A stretch of 64,000 nucleotides of DNA from CATQGW01 sp965262235 (lineage in GTDB: Bacteria; Chloroflexota; Dehalococcoidia; Bin125): assembly GCA_965262235.1 (NCBI GenBank), contig OZ253504.1, positions 124,001 to 188,000 of the forward strand, given 5' to 3'. Both the position numbers and the translations under genes were made by a program. The notes under the pieces were generated by a model, which ran no database searches, had not been told where the DNA came from, and saw nothing but the letters and a program-made list of their open reading frames with translations. Below, in pieces: positions 47,970-59,400 of the stretch; positions within the stretch are counted from its first letter, which is position 1, and each line of letters starts with the position of its first letter.

Positions 47970-47997
47970 CCACGAGGGACCCCCCGTTCCCTCGTGG
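47970..47997 (+). terminator. Intergenic hairpin before the helicase
   Basis: Ten-bp stem CCACGAGGGA and TCCCTCGTGG with loop CCCCCCGT. No T run. Confidence 0.5.
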
Positions 47998-48052
47998 GAG
48001 CGAGCGGGTCCTCGCCGTAGAACGACGCAAGTCCACGGAAAGGACCCCCCGC

Positions 48053-50392
48053 ATGAACCTCGGCGAATTCATCGACACCTACAAGGATGCGATCACTCAA
48101 CGAGTGGTCGACTCCTATCCACCGCTCTACCGGCCCGCCTCGGACGTCCGGCCGATGCCCCGTCTGTTGCGCACCCCTCTTGGAGCGCAAGAGGACGCGA
48201 TCCGCGGCGCCGCGCTCTCGCTGGAACGCCAGCGCGGCACGACCGTGGTCGGCGAGATGGGCACCGGCAAGACGTTCATCGGCGCAGCCGCCGCGCAAGT
48301 GGCCGGCTTCCGCTCGGTGCTCGTGCTCTGCCCGCCGCACCTGACCCGCAAGTGGAAGCGCGAGGTCGAGGCGACCATTCCCTCGGCCCGCGCCGTGATC
48401 GTCAGCTCGATCACCGACCTGGAGCGCCTGCGCCTCTCAGCCGGTTCGGGACCGCTGTTCACCGTCATGTCGCGCGAGCGGGCCAAGCTCTCCTACCGCT
48501 GGCGATCGGCCACGGTCGAGCGCTGGGCCGTCTCCGACGGCAAGCTCCTTCGGGATGAGGAGACTGGCGAACCCATCCGCGTCCCCTGTTGCCCCGCCTG
48601 CTTCGGCCAGATCACGAATAAGGACGGCGTGCCCCTGACGGAGCAGGAGCTCAGCCGCCGCAAGCGCCGCTGCGTCCGCTGCGGCTCCCCGCTCTGGCAG
48701 GCCGACCCAGCGGGACCGCGCCGCTTCCCGCTGGCGGACTACGTCAAGCTCCGGATGCCCGGGTTCTTCGACCTACTGATCACGGACGAAGTCCACGAGT
48801 ACAAAGGGCGCGGTTCGGCCCAAGGCATCGCCGCCGGAATCCTGGCCGATGTCTGCGGCAAGTCGCTCAGCCTGAGCGGCACCCTGATGGGCGGCTACTC
48901 GTCCACGCTCTTTCATCTGCTCTACCGGTTCTCGCCTGAGATCCGCTCGGAGTTCGGACGCTCCGAGGAAGCGCGCTGGATCCAGCGCTACGGCTTCCTC
49001 GAGCAGACGATGGGCAAGCCCGACGACGAATCCCTGGAGGACGGACGCCAGAGCCGGCGGCGCAAGTACCGCAAGGTAGTGCGCGAACGGCCCGGTCTCG
49101 CGCCCGGGGCGCTGTTCCACCTGATCGGCCACACCGTGTTCCTCAGGCTCTCGGACGTGGCTTCAGGACTGCCGCCCTACGAGGAGCAGGTCCTGCTCTC
49201 GTCGATGGACGCCGAGGAGGACCACACCGGTTACTCGCAGCGCTCCGCCTACGACGAGCTCGCGGGCACGCTGCGGGCGGCGCTTGCGAGTGCGCTCGCT
49301 GCGGGCTCCAAGCGGCTGCTGGCCGCCTACCTGCAGTCGCTGCTCGCCTACCCCGATGGCTGCACGCGCGGCGAGACGGTGTTCGATCCGGAGACCGAGA
49401 ACGTGCTCGTCCAGATCCCGCCGCTAGCGTAGGAAAAGCTCTACCCCAAAGAGCAGGCGTTGGTCGACCTCGTCGCCCGAGAGCGGCTGGCCGGTCGCCG
49501 CGTGCTGGTCTACGTGACCCACACCGGCACGCGCGACATCACCGGACGGATGCAGGCGTTCCTCACCCGGAACGGGTTCCGTGCTGCCGTGATGAAGGCC
49601 GACCAGGTTGCGCCGGACAAGCGCGAGGCCTGGGTCGCCAAGCAGGTCGCGCAAGGTGTGGATGTGCTGATCTGCCACCCGCGCCTGGTCCAGACTGGGC
49701 TCGACCTGATCGACCTCCCGACCATCGTGTGGTTCGAGACCGACTACTCGGTCTACACCATGCGCCAGGCCTCGCGCCGCTCCTGGCGGATCGGCCAGAC
49801 CGAGCCGGTCAAGGTCGTGTTCATGGCCTACCGGCACACGCTTCAGGCCGACGCGCTTAAGTTCGTGGCGCAGAAGCTGCAGAGTTCGCTGGCGGTCGAG
49901 GGCGAACTGCCTGAGGACGGTCTCGCCGCCTACGGCGACGAGGGCGACGACCTGTTGCTGGCCCTGGCCCGCAAGCTGGTCTCGGCCGAGGAGGACGCCG
50001 ATTCGGTCGAGTCGGTGTTCGAGCAGGCGAAGCACGTCGCGGCCGAAGCCGAGCAGCTGCTGGTCGACGGCGGCTGGCAGCGTTCAGAGCCTGAACGGGA
50101 GCCGCTGTTCGTGTCCTTCCCCACGGACCGGGATGCGGCACCCGTAGTCGAACTGTCGCCGTGCGGCGGTCACCACGGAGCGGTCCAGCCGCAGCGGGCT
50201 TCCACGTTCCTCGACTCGATCGGGGGCGCGGATCAAGAGCAGACGCTCTTCACCTGGGCCGAGTTCATGGCTGACGAGCCTGAACAACCGAAGCGACGCG
50301 GCCACAAACCGCAGGCTGACGCGCCCTCCCTCTTCGATTGGGCGGTGGAACGCGAGCAAGACGGAACATTTGCCGGAGTCGCGGCCGGATAG
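48053..50392 (+). CDS. SNF2-like helicase, interrupted by in-frame TAG
   Basis: 779 codons with a TAG at codon 460 (49430-49432). Motifs: Walker A VVGEMGTGKTFIGAAAAQ near residue 70, LVLCPPHLTRKWKREVE, a zinc-ribbon insertion (CCPACFGQ and CVRCGSPLW), LLITDEVHEYKG near 245, SLSGTLMGGYSST. After the stop come LAGRRVLVYVTHTGTRDITG, LICHPRLVQTGLDLIDLPTI and the SNF2 motif VI RQASRRSWRIGQTEPVK. The frame is continuous across the stop (IPPLA, stop, EKLYPKEQALVDL). The motor needs both halves, so the gene is either dead, suppressed, or wrongly sequenced at one base. It is the last gene of the rightward operon, followed by a strong terminator, and its decayed relative lies at 15979-16745. Confidence 0.85.
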
Positions 50393-50405
50393 CGTCCCAG
50401 CGGAC

Positions 50406-50461
50406 GGGGAGACCACTGCGCATGGCAGTGGTCTCCCCCGTGGGCATGTGGGGCGTTTTTT
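50406..50461 (+). terminator. Intrinsic terminator of the rightward operon
   Basis: A perfect 14-bp stem, GGGGAGACCACTGC (50406-50419) and GCAGTGGTCTCCCC (50425-50438), begins 13 bases after the helicase stop; a run of six T follows at 50456-50461 after a second G-rich stretch. Confidence 0.75.
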
Positions 50462-50804
50462 CGTGCCCGCGAGCATCGAGGAACTGAGCTACGCCCCGCT
50501 GTCGGCGCCCGCGCCAACTCTGTCTTGGTCCGGCGTCAAGCCACCGTTCCTGCCCCTCGTACCTCAAGCTGAACGACCTGATGGCGAAGGAGGTGTCGGT
50601 AACCGAGGCTGGCGGACACGTCGGGGCGCTGTGCTGTCGATCTGTCTGGGCTCGCTTCGCATCAGGAAGTTAACCCGTCGTCGTTGCCAGTGCCGTCTCG
50701 ATGTCCGGGTGATCAGACCGCTCTCGTGATCGCTACCTCACACCTGCCAGGGCATGATTACTAGGAGCGCTATGCGATCAGACTGCTTGCGATCATTTGA
50801 TCCG
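50462..50804. other. Intergenic region at the element/surface-gene boundary
   Basis: About 340 bases between convergent genes. No gene, tRNA or clear attachment-site repeat seen. Confidence 0.4.
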
Positions 50805-52919
50805 CTATCGCAGTACGATTTGCACGTCGACCCGGTCAGGGCCGATCGATAGGATTGTTCGCTCGTTCGCGTTCTCGGCAAATGCACCAGGCGCATCTGA
50901 GCTGTAGTAGCCGAGGAACCTGTCCTGGATCGCCGCAAAGATGTCCGGCGCGAGTGCCAGCGCGTATTCGCCCGGCTTGAGCGGAATAGATATACGCCCG
51001 CTGGCGTCGACCCACTGTATGTACTCGCCGATGGCAATCGTGGTCCCGCCTCGCTCTCGGTCCGTAGCTGGTGCGTCCGTCTTGATCGCCACTACATGGA
51101 TCCCTCTCGCGGGCAATCCGTTCTCGTGGATGATGGTTGCATCGAGCCATTGGACTGAGGCAAGACGGACATGAAACTCCCGGTCGTCTCCCGGCCCCAG
51201 AATCGCTCGCTCGTATCTATAGGTTCGAGCCGGCGAGTCAGCATCGAACCGATCGAGGTAGACGTTGCCGTGCTCGACATGTATGAGATATTCACCCGGA
51301 GGGACCGCCGTCGAGAACTCGCCACGCTCGTCGGTGGGTCCGCTGTACCCTCCGCTGCCGTCTGAGTACATGACATACACTTCTAGCCCGACGGCGGGTT
51401 CGCCATCGTGCCAGGTCACACGTCCCGATACCCAGCTGTTCTGCGACTGCAGAGCGTCGTGGTATTCGTTGAATTGCCGATAGAAGTTATCGAGACTGAG
51501 ACCAAACGTTTTGGAGAATGCGACGTCCCATTCGTCGCCCCGTCCAATCTGGCGAAGGAGCTCGACCAATGCCGGCTCTCCCGCCCGATCGGCTAGCCAG
51601 ATCATCGCCAACATGCCCAAGATGTATGACCCTGAGCCATCTTCGTCGATCCGTGCTTGCTCAAGGGGGGCGTTTCGTTCGGCGAAGTGACGCAGCGCAG
51701 ACCCGTTTTCGCCGTACACCTCGGCCCATCGCATGTATTCGGCCTGACCTTCGATATACCAACCAGGCATGGAGCCAATTCGGGCCCCGGTCAGATCGTG
51801 CTGGAGCACGTGCACGTACTCGTGCGAGAACTTGACATCGGTATCGAGCCACTGTTCGTATCCCCTGGCAAAGCAGCAGCCTTGCTCGGACAGCGGTTCC
51901 CCCACTTCGTTCAGCCACCACTGGGAGAAGTACACCCGCTGGTCGGACAATGAGATACCGAAGCGATCCCAGAAGAAGTCCATCGCGTCATTCATCGCGG
52001 CGACGAGCGCCGCGTCCGGCTCCGATTGGGCTTTGTCGACAACGACGACTTCAGGCAGCCGCTGCAGGTGAGGCAGCCATCGCACTGGTTGCGACAGGTT
52101 CACATGTAGGACATCGCCTCGATCAACGCTGCCCGGTCCATCCGCGGGAGCCGGCCACTCGACCACCGAGACTGACCGCGCCGACGGACCGAGGCTGAAC
52201 TCGACGTGAGCAAGAGGAGTGTCGTCAGGTCCAGCCCAGGCGACAAACTCGGAACCGGCGGCGAGCTCCAGTCCTCCGCTCGGAAGGAATGTTCGTATGG
52301 TGATTCGCTTCTCTTCGTCACCTTCCATGTAGAGCCAAAGTGCGCTCCCGTATGGGATGACCATCTGTTGCATCCGGGGACTCTGGAGCGCACGGATCGC
52401 GATAGCGTCGCCGTCGACCAACGAAACCAGAAGGATCTCCGGCGCTTGAGCGAAGAGCTGTTCCGCCCGCAGGTCGCCGCCGGCCCAGCCGACCAGGTTG
52501 AGACCCGGCCTGAGGTCGTAGGTGACCAGGTAGTCGAGCGGTTTCGCCGGCAAGCGCAGATCGAGCGTCGACATCGCCGCGACTTCTGGGGAGGCGTAGA
52601 TCGTGAGCAAGGCAGGATTCGGCTGAACGCCACCGGGAGCCTGCCGATCGTGGAACCAGCGCCAACCGTCTCGTTCCAGGATCACGTGTACCGGTGCGCC
52701 CGGAATCGACAGCCTGACTGATCCAGAATCAGTGATCGTCGCTCGCTCACAATCGTGTGAGAACCACCCCTCCGCCGCCGCGCAGATCGCGACCGTCAGA
52801 CCCACCGCCGACGAGCCATCCGCATCACGGACGGTGACTGAGATCGTGGGATCCTCCGCCGAACCTGTCGCAAAGCCCGCGGCAAGCGAAAGCACAATGG
52901 CGATCGCGATTGCCCGCAT
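50805..52919 (-). CDS. Secreted gluzincin-type metallopeptidase with Ig-like C-terminal domains
   Basis: 704 residues from ATG 52919 (MRAIAIAIVLSLAAGFATGS, a signal peptide); a GTG at 52973 would add 18 residues. Residues 25-110 look like an Ig or carboxypeptidase-regulatory fold. The middle has a gluzincin site: HEYVHVLQHDL near 366 and GWYIEGQAEYMRW near 390, giving two His and the downstream Glu zinc ligand. The C-terminal ~220 residues hold two more Ig-like segments (GRVTWHDGEPAVGLEVYVMY and ATIIHENGLPARGIHVVAIK). It is probably an extracellular protease of the peptidase-MA type. It belongs to the secreted-protein block rather than to the mobile element. Confidence 0.8.
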   Translation of the reverse strand: MRAIAIAIVLSLAAGFATGSAEDPTISVTVRDADGSSAVGLTVAICAAAEGWFSHDCERATITDSGSVRLSIPGAPVHVILERDGWRWFHDRQAPGGVQPNPALLTIYASPEVAAMSTLDLRLPAKPLDYLVTYDLRPGLNLVGWAGGDLRAEQLFAQAPEILLVSLVDGDAIAIRALQSPRMQQMVIPYGSALWLYMEGDEEKRITIRTFLPSGGLELAAGSEFVAWAGPDDTPLAHVEFSLGPSARSVSVVEWPAPADGPGSVDRGDVLHVNLSQPVRWLPHLQRLPEVVVVDKAQSEPDAALVAAMNDAMDFFWDRFGISLSDQRVYFSQWWLNEVGEPLSEQGCCFARGYEQWLDTDVKFSHEYVHVLQHDLTGARIGSMPGWYIEGQAEYMRWAEVYGENGSALRHFAERNAPLEQARIDEDGSGSYILGMLAMIWLADRAGEPALVELLRQIGRGDEWDVAFSKTFGLSLDNFYRQFNEYHDALQSQNSWVSGRVTWHDGEPAVGLEVYVMYSDGSGGYSGPTDERGEFSTAVPPGEYLIHVEHGNVYLDRFDADSPARTYRYERAILGPGDDREFHVRLASVQWLDATIIHENGLPARGIHVVAIKTDAPATDRERGGTTIAIGEYIQWVDASGRISIPLKPGEYALALAPDIFAAIQDRFLGYYSSDAPGAFAENANERTILSIGPDRVDVQIVLR

Positions 52920-53033
52920 GCAGAGTGAGACTCGACGGTTGGTCAATCTCCGAGCTTCGGGATTGGTTCGCACGCACCTGAGACTACGCGAGCCCCTGCG
53001 TTCGTCAACTGACTTCGCAGCCAGGAACCTTCA

Positions 53034-53312
53034 TCACTCCAGCTCAATCAGCGAGCTGCGCAGCCAACGGTCAACGCGATCGGTCGCCGGGAAGTAGCGC
53101 GAGCGTGGTAGAACGCGTTCGCCGTCGACCGGCATCAAGGCAAACTCGATTCGGCCATCGGCCAACAGACGCGCGTTGATCCGCCCGATCTCCTGGCCAT
53201 CGACCGTGACCGGCAGGGCGGCCGAACGCGGGCTCTTGAGCCAGTCTGAGGTTGACGCGCTGTGCCGAGTTCCCGAACATGACGCCGCTTCGATGATGGC
53301 GCTTCGACACAA
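53034..53312 (-). CDS. Orphan RINAR-type C-terminal module
   Basis: 92 codons. The meaningful part is the second half: VDGQEIGRINARLLADGRIE, FALMPVDGERVLPRSRYFPA and RWLRSSLIELE. This is the same module that occurs twice at the end of the protein at 61367-64000. The N-terminal ~35 residues look random and there is no signal peptide, so this is probably the severed end of a lost secreted protein rather than an independent gene. Confidence 0.5.
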   Translation of the reverse strand: MCRSAIIEAASCSGTRHSASTSDWLKSPRSAALPVTVDGQEIGRINARLLADGRIEFALMPVDGERVLPRSRYFPATDRVDRWLRSSLIELE

Positions 53313-53407
53313 GCTCGTAACGACTTGTTTTCGCTAGTCACAAGTTCCGAGAATCTTCATCCCGTTTCGGAGGGCCAAGCCAGCCGGACTGCCTCGGCCC
53401 GCCCCCT

Positions 53408-56400
53408 TCAAGATCCGCTGGGCGAAACGCTGACTGAATCGACGATGTCGTCGAACAGTCGGCCCAGCGACGCTGGCGCATCCGGGCCCAGAGTTCGCTC
53501 GGTCTCCGCGCCGCTGCCGGGATCGAGCAGCAGCGACGACGTGGTCGCCACATCAAACAGCGCAATCGCGTCAGCCCCGTCGCCAACCGACATCAGCCTC
53601 GCCACGATCCAGTGGCGATCGGCGCTCAGGCTGAACTCAAGCTGGTTTCCGGCCAGGCTGAGCCGGACGCGCCCGCCAGCCGGCACGGTCAGACAGCGAT
53701 CGGTGTCCAGGTCGACTCCCGCCGCTCCCGCGCCCGGCGCGGCGACCGAACAGACTTCGGCCGACGAAGCCCGTTGGGGCAATGCGGCGGCATCGCCGCT
53801 CTCGATTGACGATGCGATCGCCTGCAGGACGGCGCTGCGCGGATCTGATTCCCGCTCCCCCGCGACGTCATCCTCGGCGCCCGGATAGGCCAGCACTTCG
53901 CCCTCGCCATCATCGGTTAGTACGGCCGCGCGGACGCCCGAGGGGAGGACGCGCCAGTCGAGGTCGACTTGGGCGTCGGCCGGCACGGTGAACCTCACCT
54001 GTCGCTCGCCCCAGCGATATTCATAGTCCCCGGCCAGCAAGACGTGCTCCGACTCGGAGCGGCCGATGCACGAGATCGGCACCGGACCGACGATCGGGGT
54101 GCGCCGCGTCTGCTCGTCCGAGGTGTGGAACAAGCTCGTGGTCGGCGTCCAGCTGCTGCCGGTCCAGCTGTGGGTCGTGATCCAGGTCTCAATGACGTAG
54201 CGTTCGTAGAAGTACTGCTGCAGCCAGCAGATCACGAGCCCGTCGCCCTCCTGCACCCACGCCGTCCACGAGGAGACACGGACCTCCCGATCCTCGAACG
54301 AGGCGCCCGGTTTAATCATGCATGGCTTCTGGGTTCGCCTCGAATCGGAGGTGGGCTGGCCGTCGTCGGTCCAGCCCGACTCGCGAAACTCCCACGCTTC
54401 GTTGGCTTCGGAGAAGACCGCGCGGTTGCGCTGCGGCGGGATCGTGTAGTCCTGCCACTCGCAGGCGGTATCGCCGCTGAGGATCGAGTAGGGATCACCA
54501 CTCAGCGACTCCAGGTCGCGGATACGATCCGCCGGTCGATCCAGGCAGATCAGCGGACCGCGCCACTCGGTCCTCGGCGGCCCGACATCCTCCCAACCCG
54601 ATTCGTGGAACTCCCACGCTTCGTTGGCTTCGGAGAAGACCGCGCGGTTGCGCTGCGGCTGTATCGAGTATTCCTGCCACTTACAGGCCCGCGCGTCGCC
54701 GACCCGCCATGTGGTCCCGCCCGGCGTCTCATCGTCCTGAGTGCGGTCGGGCGGGCGGGGCAGGGTGAGCAGGGTCGCGGTCACGGTCGTCGACTGCCAC
54801 TCGCTCCACGCCCCTGCGTGCCAGCGGCACTCGGGCGAACCCAACCAGCTCACCGAGCGGGTCCGCGTGCGCGTCGTGGTGCTCTGTTTCTTGACCGCCT
54901 CGTGATCCCCGACCTCCCAGTACGGGGTCCCGGCGATCGTCTCTGTCTCGCTGGCTGGCGGCACCGCCGGTCGCGGCTCAGTGCAACTCGGCCGCGGCCG
55001 TGTCGCGGTCAAGCTCAGCGTCTGCGATGTGCTGAGGTCGGGCACCTGGCGGTCGGTGGCGGTCAGGATCCACTCGTGGGCGCCGGCGGTCGCCGGGCAG
55101 TCGTACTGCCGGCTGCCGTCGCCGGCGCTGACCGTCAAGTCCGCCTGACCGCTGGCGCTGAGCGTGTACGATTCGCTGCCGCCGCTCAGGCTCCATTCGA
55201 CCTCCACCGTCCCGCCGATAACGCAGCCGAGCGAAGTCTCGGTCAGACTGAACGCGAGCGGCGCCACCACGGTCACCGTGACCGAGCCGCTGACCTGCTG
55301 GACCGGGTCGCTGCTGTCGCTGATCGTCAGCGCCAATGTCTGCGCGCCGAGCGCCGCGGGGCAGTCCAGGTCGACGCTTCCGCCGGGCTGCTGAAACTGC
55401 TCTGCCGCCGCCGAATAGGGCGCCTGGCCGCCCGTCACTTGCCACGAGATCGGTACCGCGCCTGTCGTGCTCAGGACGCAGTACTGGGCATCGGTGCTGA
55501 AGTTCGACAGGGCCAGCGGGTCGGCGCCGTCGATGCTCCAGTCGGAGCGCCTGGTGACCTCGCCCGGCCCGTCCGCGCGCTGGATCGTCTGCACGGCGCG
55601 AACGCAGAAGCGACTCTCCGATTGAGTCTGGCTAAGCGTGAGCGTTGCCGAGGTCATCGGCGCGTCAACCGTGGTCGGCGCTTCGTTGCCGGCGCAGCTG
55701 GCTCCCGTCACTGCCTTGACCTCGTACTTGCTGGCGTGATCTACGCCGCTCCAGGCGACCTCTGTGGCGTTCGCCGTCGGCCTCGAGGCGCGCACATCCC
55801 GGGGCGCGGGCAGCTTCGTCCAGGTCAGCGTCGACGCCCAGGCGGACGGACCCTCGGCGTTGGTCCCGCGCACGCAGAGCTTGTGCCGCAGGCCGCGTTC
55901 GCCTTCGGGAATGGGAAACTCGTGCGAGAACATGGCGTCCGGCGTCTCCGCCTCGTCATCGACACAGTCGCCGCCGGCTTCGGCGCGTTCCACTTCGTAC
56001 TCGGCGGCCCGTCCCACCTCGCCCCAACTCAACCCGATCGCGTCGCCGCCTGCAGACGCGTCGTGGAGCGTCGGCGGCACGAGCAGGGTCAGCTCCGCCC
56101 AGATCGCCGACTGCAACTGATCCCGCACCGCCTTCACCCTCAGTGTGTGCGCCGTGTTCGCTGTCAGACCGCTGAAGGTGTAGCTGCGCGTCGTGCGCGC
56201 CAGCGGATTCGGGGTGGCGTCGGCCATCGAGTCGTCCCGGCGCACCCGGTAGCCGGTCGCGCCGACCGCAGCGTCCCAGTGCAGCGTCGCCGACTCGTCA
56301 GTGACGTCTCTCACACGCAGGTTGCCGGGCACCAAGGGCACGCAGACCGCGGCAGCTTCGCTCGCACCACGAGCGAAAGAGTCGAGATTTGAGCAGTCGG

Positions 56401-59400
56401 GTGGAGGTGTGGCGGTGTAGAAGAGGGTGTAAGTGCCGCCGCAAGGCTCAGAATCGCCGCAGAGATACCCGCCGCGCATCGACAACACATACTGGCCGCT
56501 CTGGGTAGCGGTCCAGCTAAGGTCGGCCTCGCCGTCTCTGCTATCCGGCTCGCCGTTCGCACGCACGACGACCTCGCCATCAGAGCTCCACCGCTTGATT
56601 ACGACACCCCGTGCCGGGTTCTGTGGGCGATTGGCGCCGGTATCGGTACAATCTCCGTCATCGTTGAGGTCGACGCAGAGCCGATACGTCCAACCGCTTT
56701 GGAGCGACAGCAGATAGAAGTGGAACTCGTGGCCAGTGAGTTCACGCGGGATGCTCTGTGGCGCTCCAAAGAGCTCGAACTGAACCCGTGGATCGCTCAG
56801 ATTGACCTGATCCCGATCGAGAAATGGTCCGAGTTCAAGCGCTTGGTCACTCGGTGGATAGGTCGGACTGGCGGTGTACAGCGAGACACCGCATCGCTTG
56901 CCCAGCGGCAAGTGGATCGTCTGCTCAAGCCTCCCGAATTCGCCCGGGCTCTCTCCCTCGGGTGCGGCAGTCGGAAATCTGATTTGACCCTGGCTGCACC
57001 AGTCGACCGTGTAGTACCGCTCCACGCCCGGCCTCGTGCCGTCCACGCTCGAGCGGGAGTGACGACCGGGCACGTCATACCTCGAGTAGAAAGCCGGACG
57101 CCAGAAAGCGGTGGACAACGTCGCCGTCGCGCCCGTCCCTACGTCACGGGGCGACACTGCCAAGAGCTCAAAGACTCGGCGATCCGCATTGGCAGTTGTT
57201 ATCGCACTCTGTCTGCCAGGGTCCCGCGGTACAAACGAGGCAGGCAACGGCTCAAGGTGGCGCTCCGGATCGAGCAGAGGCAGCATTCGGCGGGACGGCG
57301 ACCAGCCGCAATAGCCAAACGCACCACTTTCTATGTCATCGCCGGAACATCCGTCTGCGGCATCCTTTTCAAACCAGTCCGAATCAGCGGTGCCATCAAG
57401 CCGAAGCAACTCGAAGTGAAGGTGAGGACAGTAGGCGTCATCATAGCCGGTGCCGCCGCACTCGCTCTCGTAGACGCTATCAGGTTTGCCTGAGCCGCCG
57501 ACGAGTCCGACGATCGCGCCCTGCGAGACAGTGACGCTATCAGCCGAGTCGATGTACCCGTCGTCGTCCTTGTCCAGGAGCGCGTACAGCGTGTTAGCGT
57601 CCATACCTTACAAGTCCTGCTCGACCGAGAACGAACCACGATCGAGATGGGCGTACTTCGATATGTGATGCTCGTCATGAAATACGAGCACGGACCGTCC
57701 GCTCGCCGGTGCAACCAAAAAATTGCAAATGACCTTTTCCGGATCGGTGGGGTCCTTCATGACTCCTTCGCGATGGAGCACTATCTGCTGGTGCAGCGGA
57801 CCAGGCAGGTGGGGACAATAGAGTGCGTACGAAACGTGCTCAGGGTGGTCATTGAAGACGCGCAATACGCCTGCAGCAACGGCGTGTACCCGACGTGCGC
57901 TTACGCCGACCGGGATGCTGTGGAATCCACCTGTGTCGAGTCCGACGTGATAACGATAGCTTCTCCACTGCCAGGGGTCAACGACCATGTAATGGCGCAA
58001 CTCCACCGTCAGGGGCCAGTCGATCACAAAAGGGAGGCGCGGATGCCTGTACACTGGCGTCTCCGCTGCGCTCGCGCTTGCGTCGCGGGCGTAGGACCCT
58101 GTCTGCGTCCTAACCGTGATCGTCTGCTCCGCTCTGTGAATGCCCTTATGCGTGACGATGATCGTGTAGGTCCTCCCGGGCAAGATCCGGTACCTACCCA
58201 TGCTGTCTACCTCGCCCGAGCTGACCCATGTGGTCGTTCCATCATCAATCCGGGTCGAGTGGACCAAGATCTGGCCGTCGAGCATTGCAGCGGACCACTT
58301 CGGAGAGGCTCCCTCGAACGGTGGATTCCAGGTGACGGTGATGGTGTCGTGAGTCGCGGTCGCCACGAGGTTGTGAGGTCCACGGGGCAGCGGCTGCCAG
58401 CCGGGTGGGCCTGGTTCAGTGCGGAACCTCTTCCGTACTGCGCCACGCGCTTCCCCGCTGAGTTGGAGGATCGAGATGAGGTAATCGGAATCAGGCTTCA
58501 AGTGGCTGAACGTCACCGCGTGCGTGCCGGCCTCGTCGCCCTCGGCCACGTAACGCTTCGCGCCACCGCCGCCGGGAGAGTCAAGGTAGGCATAAGCACC
58601 GCCCGTGCCCGGCTGTTTGGACCAACTGATGGTCGCCGTGTTGTGAGTGGCGCTGACCGTCAGGTTCTGGGCCGGTCCGCTGGTCGTGTAACGAATCGGC
58701 CTGCTCCAGTTGAGCGCGTCCGGCGTCTCCAGCTCCAGCGGGTGGCGCGCTGCCGTGACCGACATGCGGTAAAAAGTGCCGGGCGGCGGCGTGTCCCAGG
58801 GGCGCAGGTAGCCGGCCAGCTTGGTCCATCCGCCCTCGCTGTGCTCGGCGTACGTCCAGGCCGACGCAGCGTCGGTTCGATAGCGGACCAGATAGCCGTC
58901 TCGTGTGTGTTTGCGCTGCTCCACAGAGCTCATCTGGCTCTCGTCCAGCTCCGGGAGCTGCGAGCCGAAGCCGTCAACCCGGTCCCAATTCGAGTAGACA
59001 AAGCCGGGATACACGCTCACCCAGACGTTGGCCGGCGCGGGTAGCGCCTGAACCAGCTCTACTGCGATCCTGTCGGCGGCAGGCACGGGACTCGATTGCG
59101 AGTCGCTGACCGATGCCGAGAACGTCTTCGTCTGATTCGGCAGCGGCTCTTCGGTCTGAGGATTCATCTGGATCGGTCCGCAGTTGGCCCGCTGCGACTC
59201 CGCCTCGGCGTCGACAGTCTGACCATCAATCGTCAGCGCATACGGCGGTTGGCCGCCGGTGATGGTCCAGCTCAGCTCGGTCAGCGTGTTCGCCGTGCAG
59301 AGCTCGCGTGAACTGTTCAGCTCCAGCGTCAGCGGCGCGACAGGAAGCTGGAACACGGTCGTGACCACGACGCGGCCCAGTTCCGGCTTCTGGCCGGGCC

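Noticed and set aside
53969..56392. 807-codon rightward open frame opposite the LRR/M23 protein
   Set aside because: Composition is an Arg/Ala-rich antisense shadow with no domains; the opposite strand encodes clear Fn3 and repeat domains.
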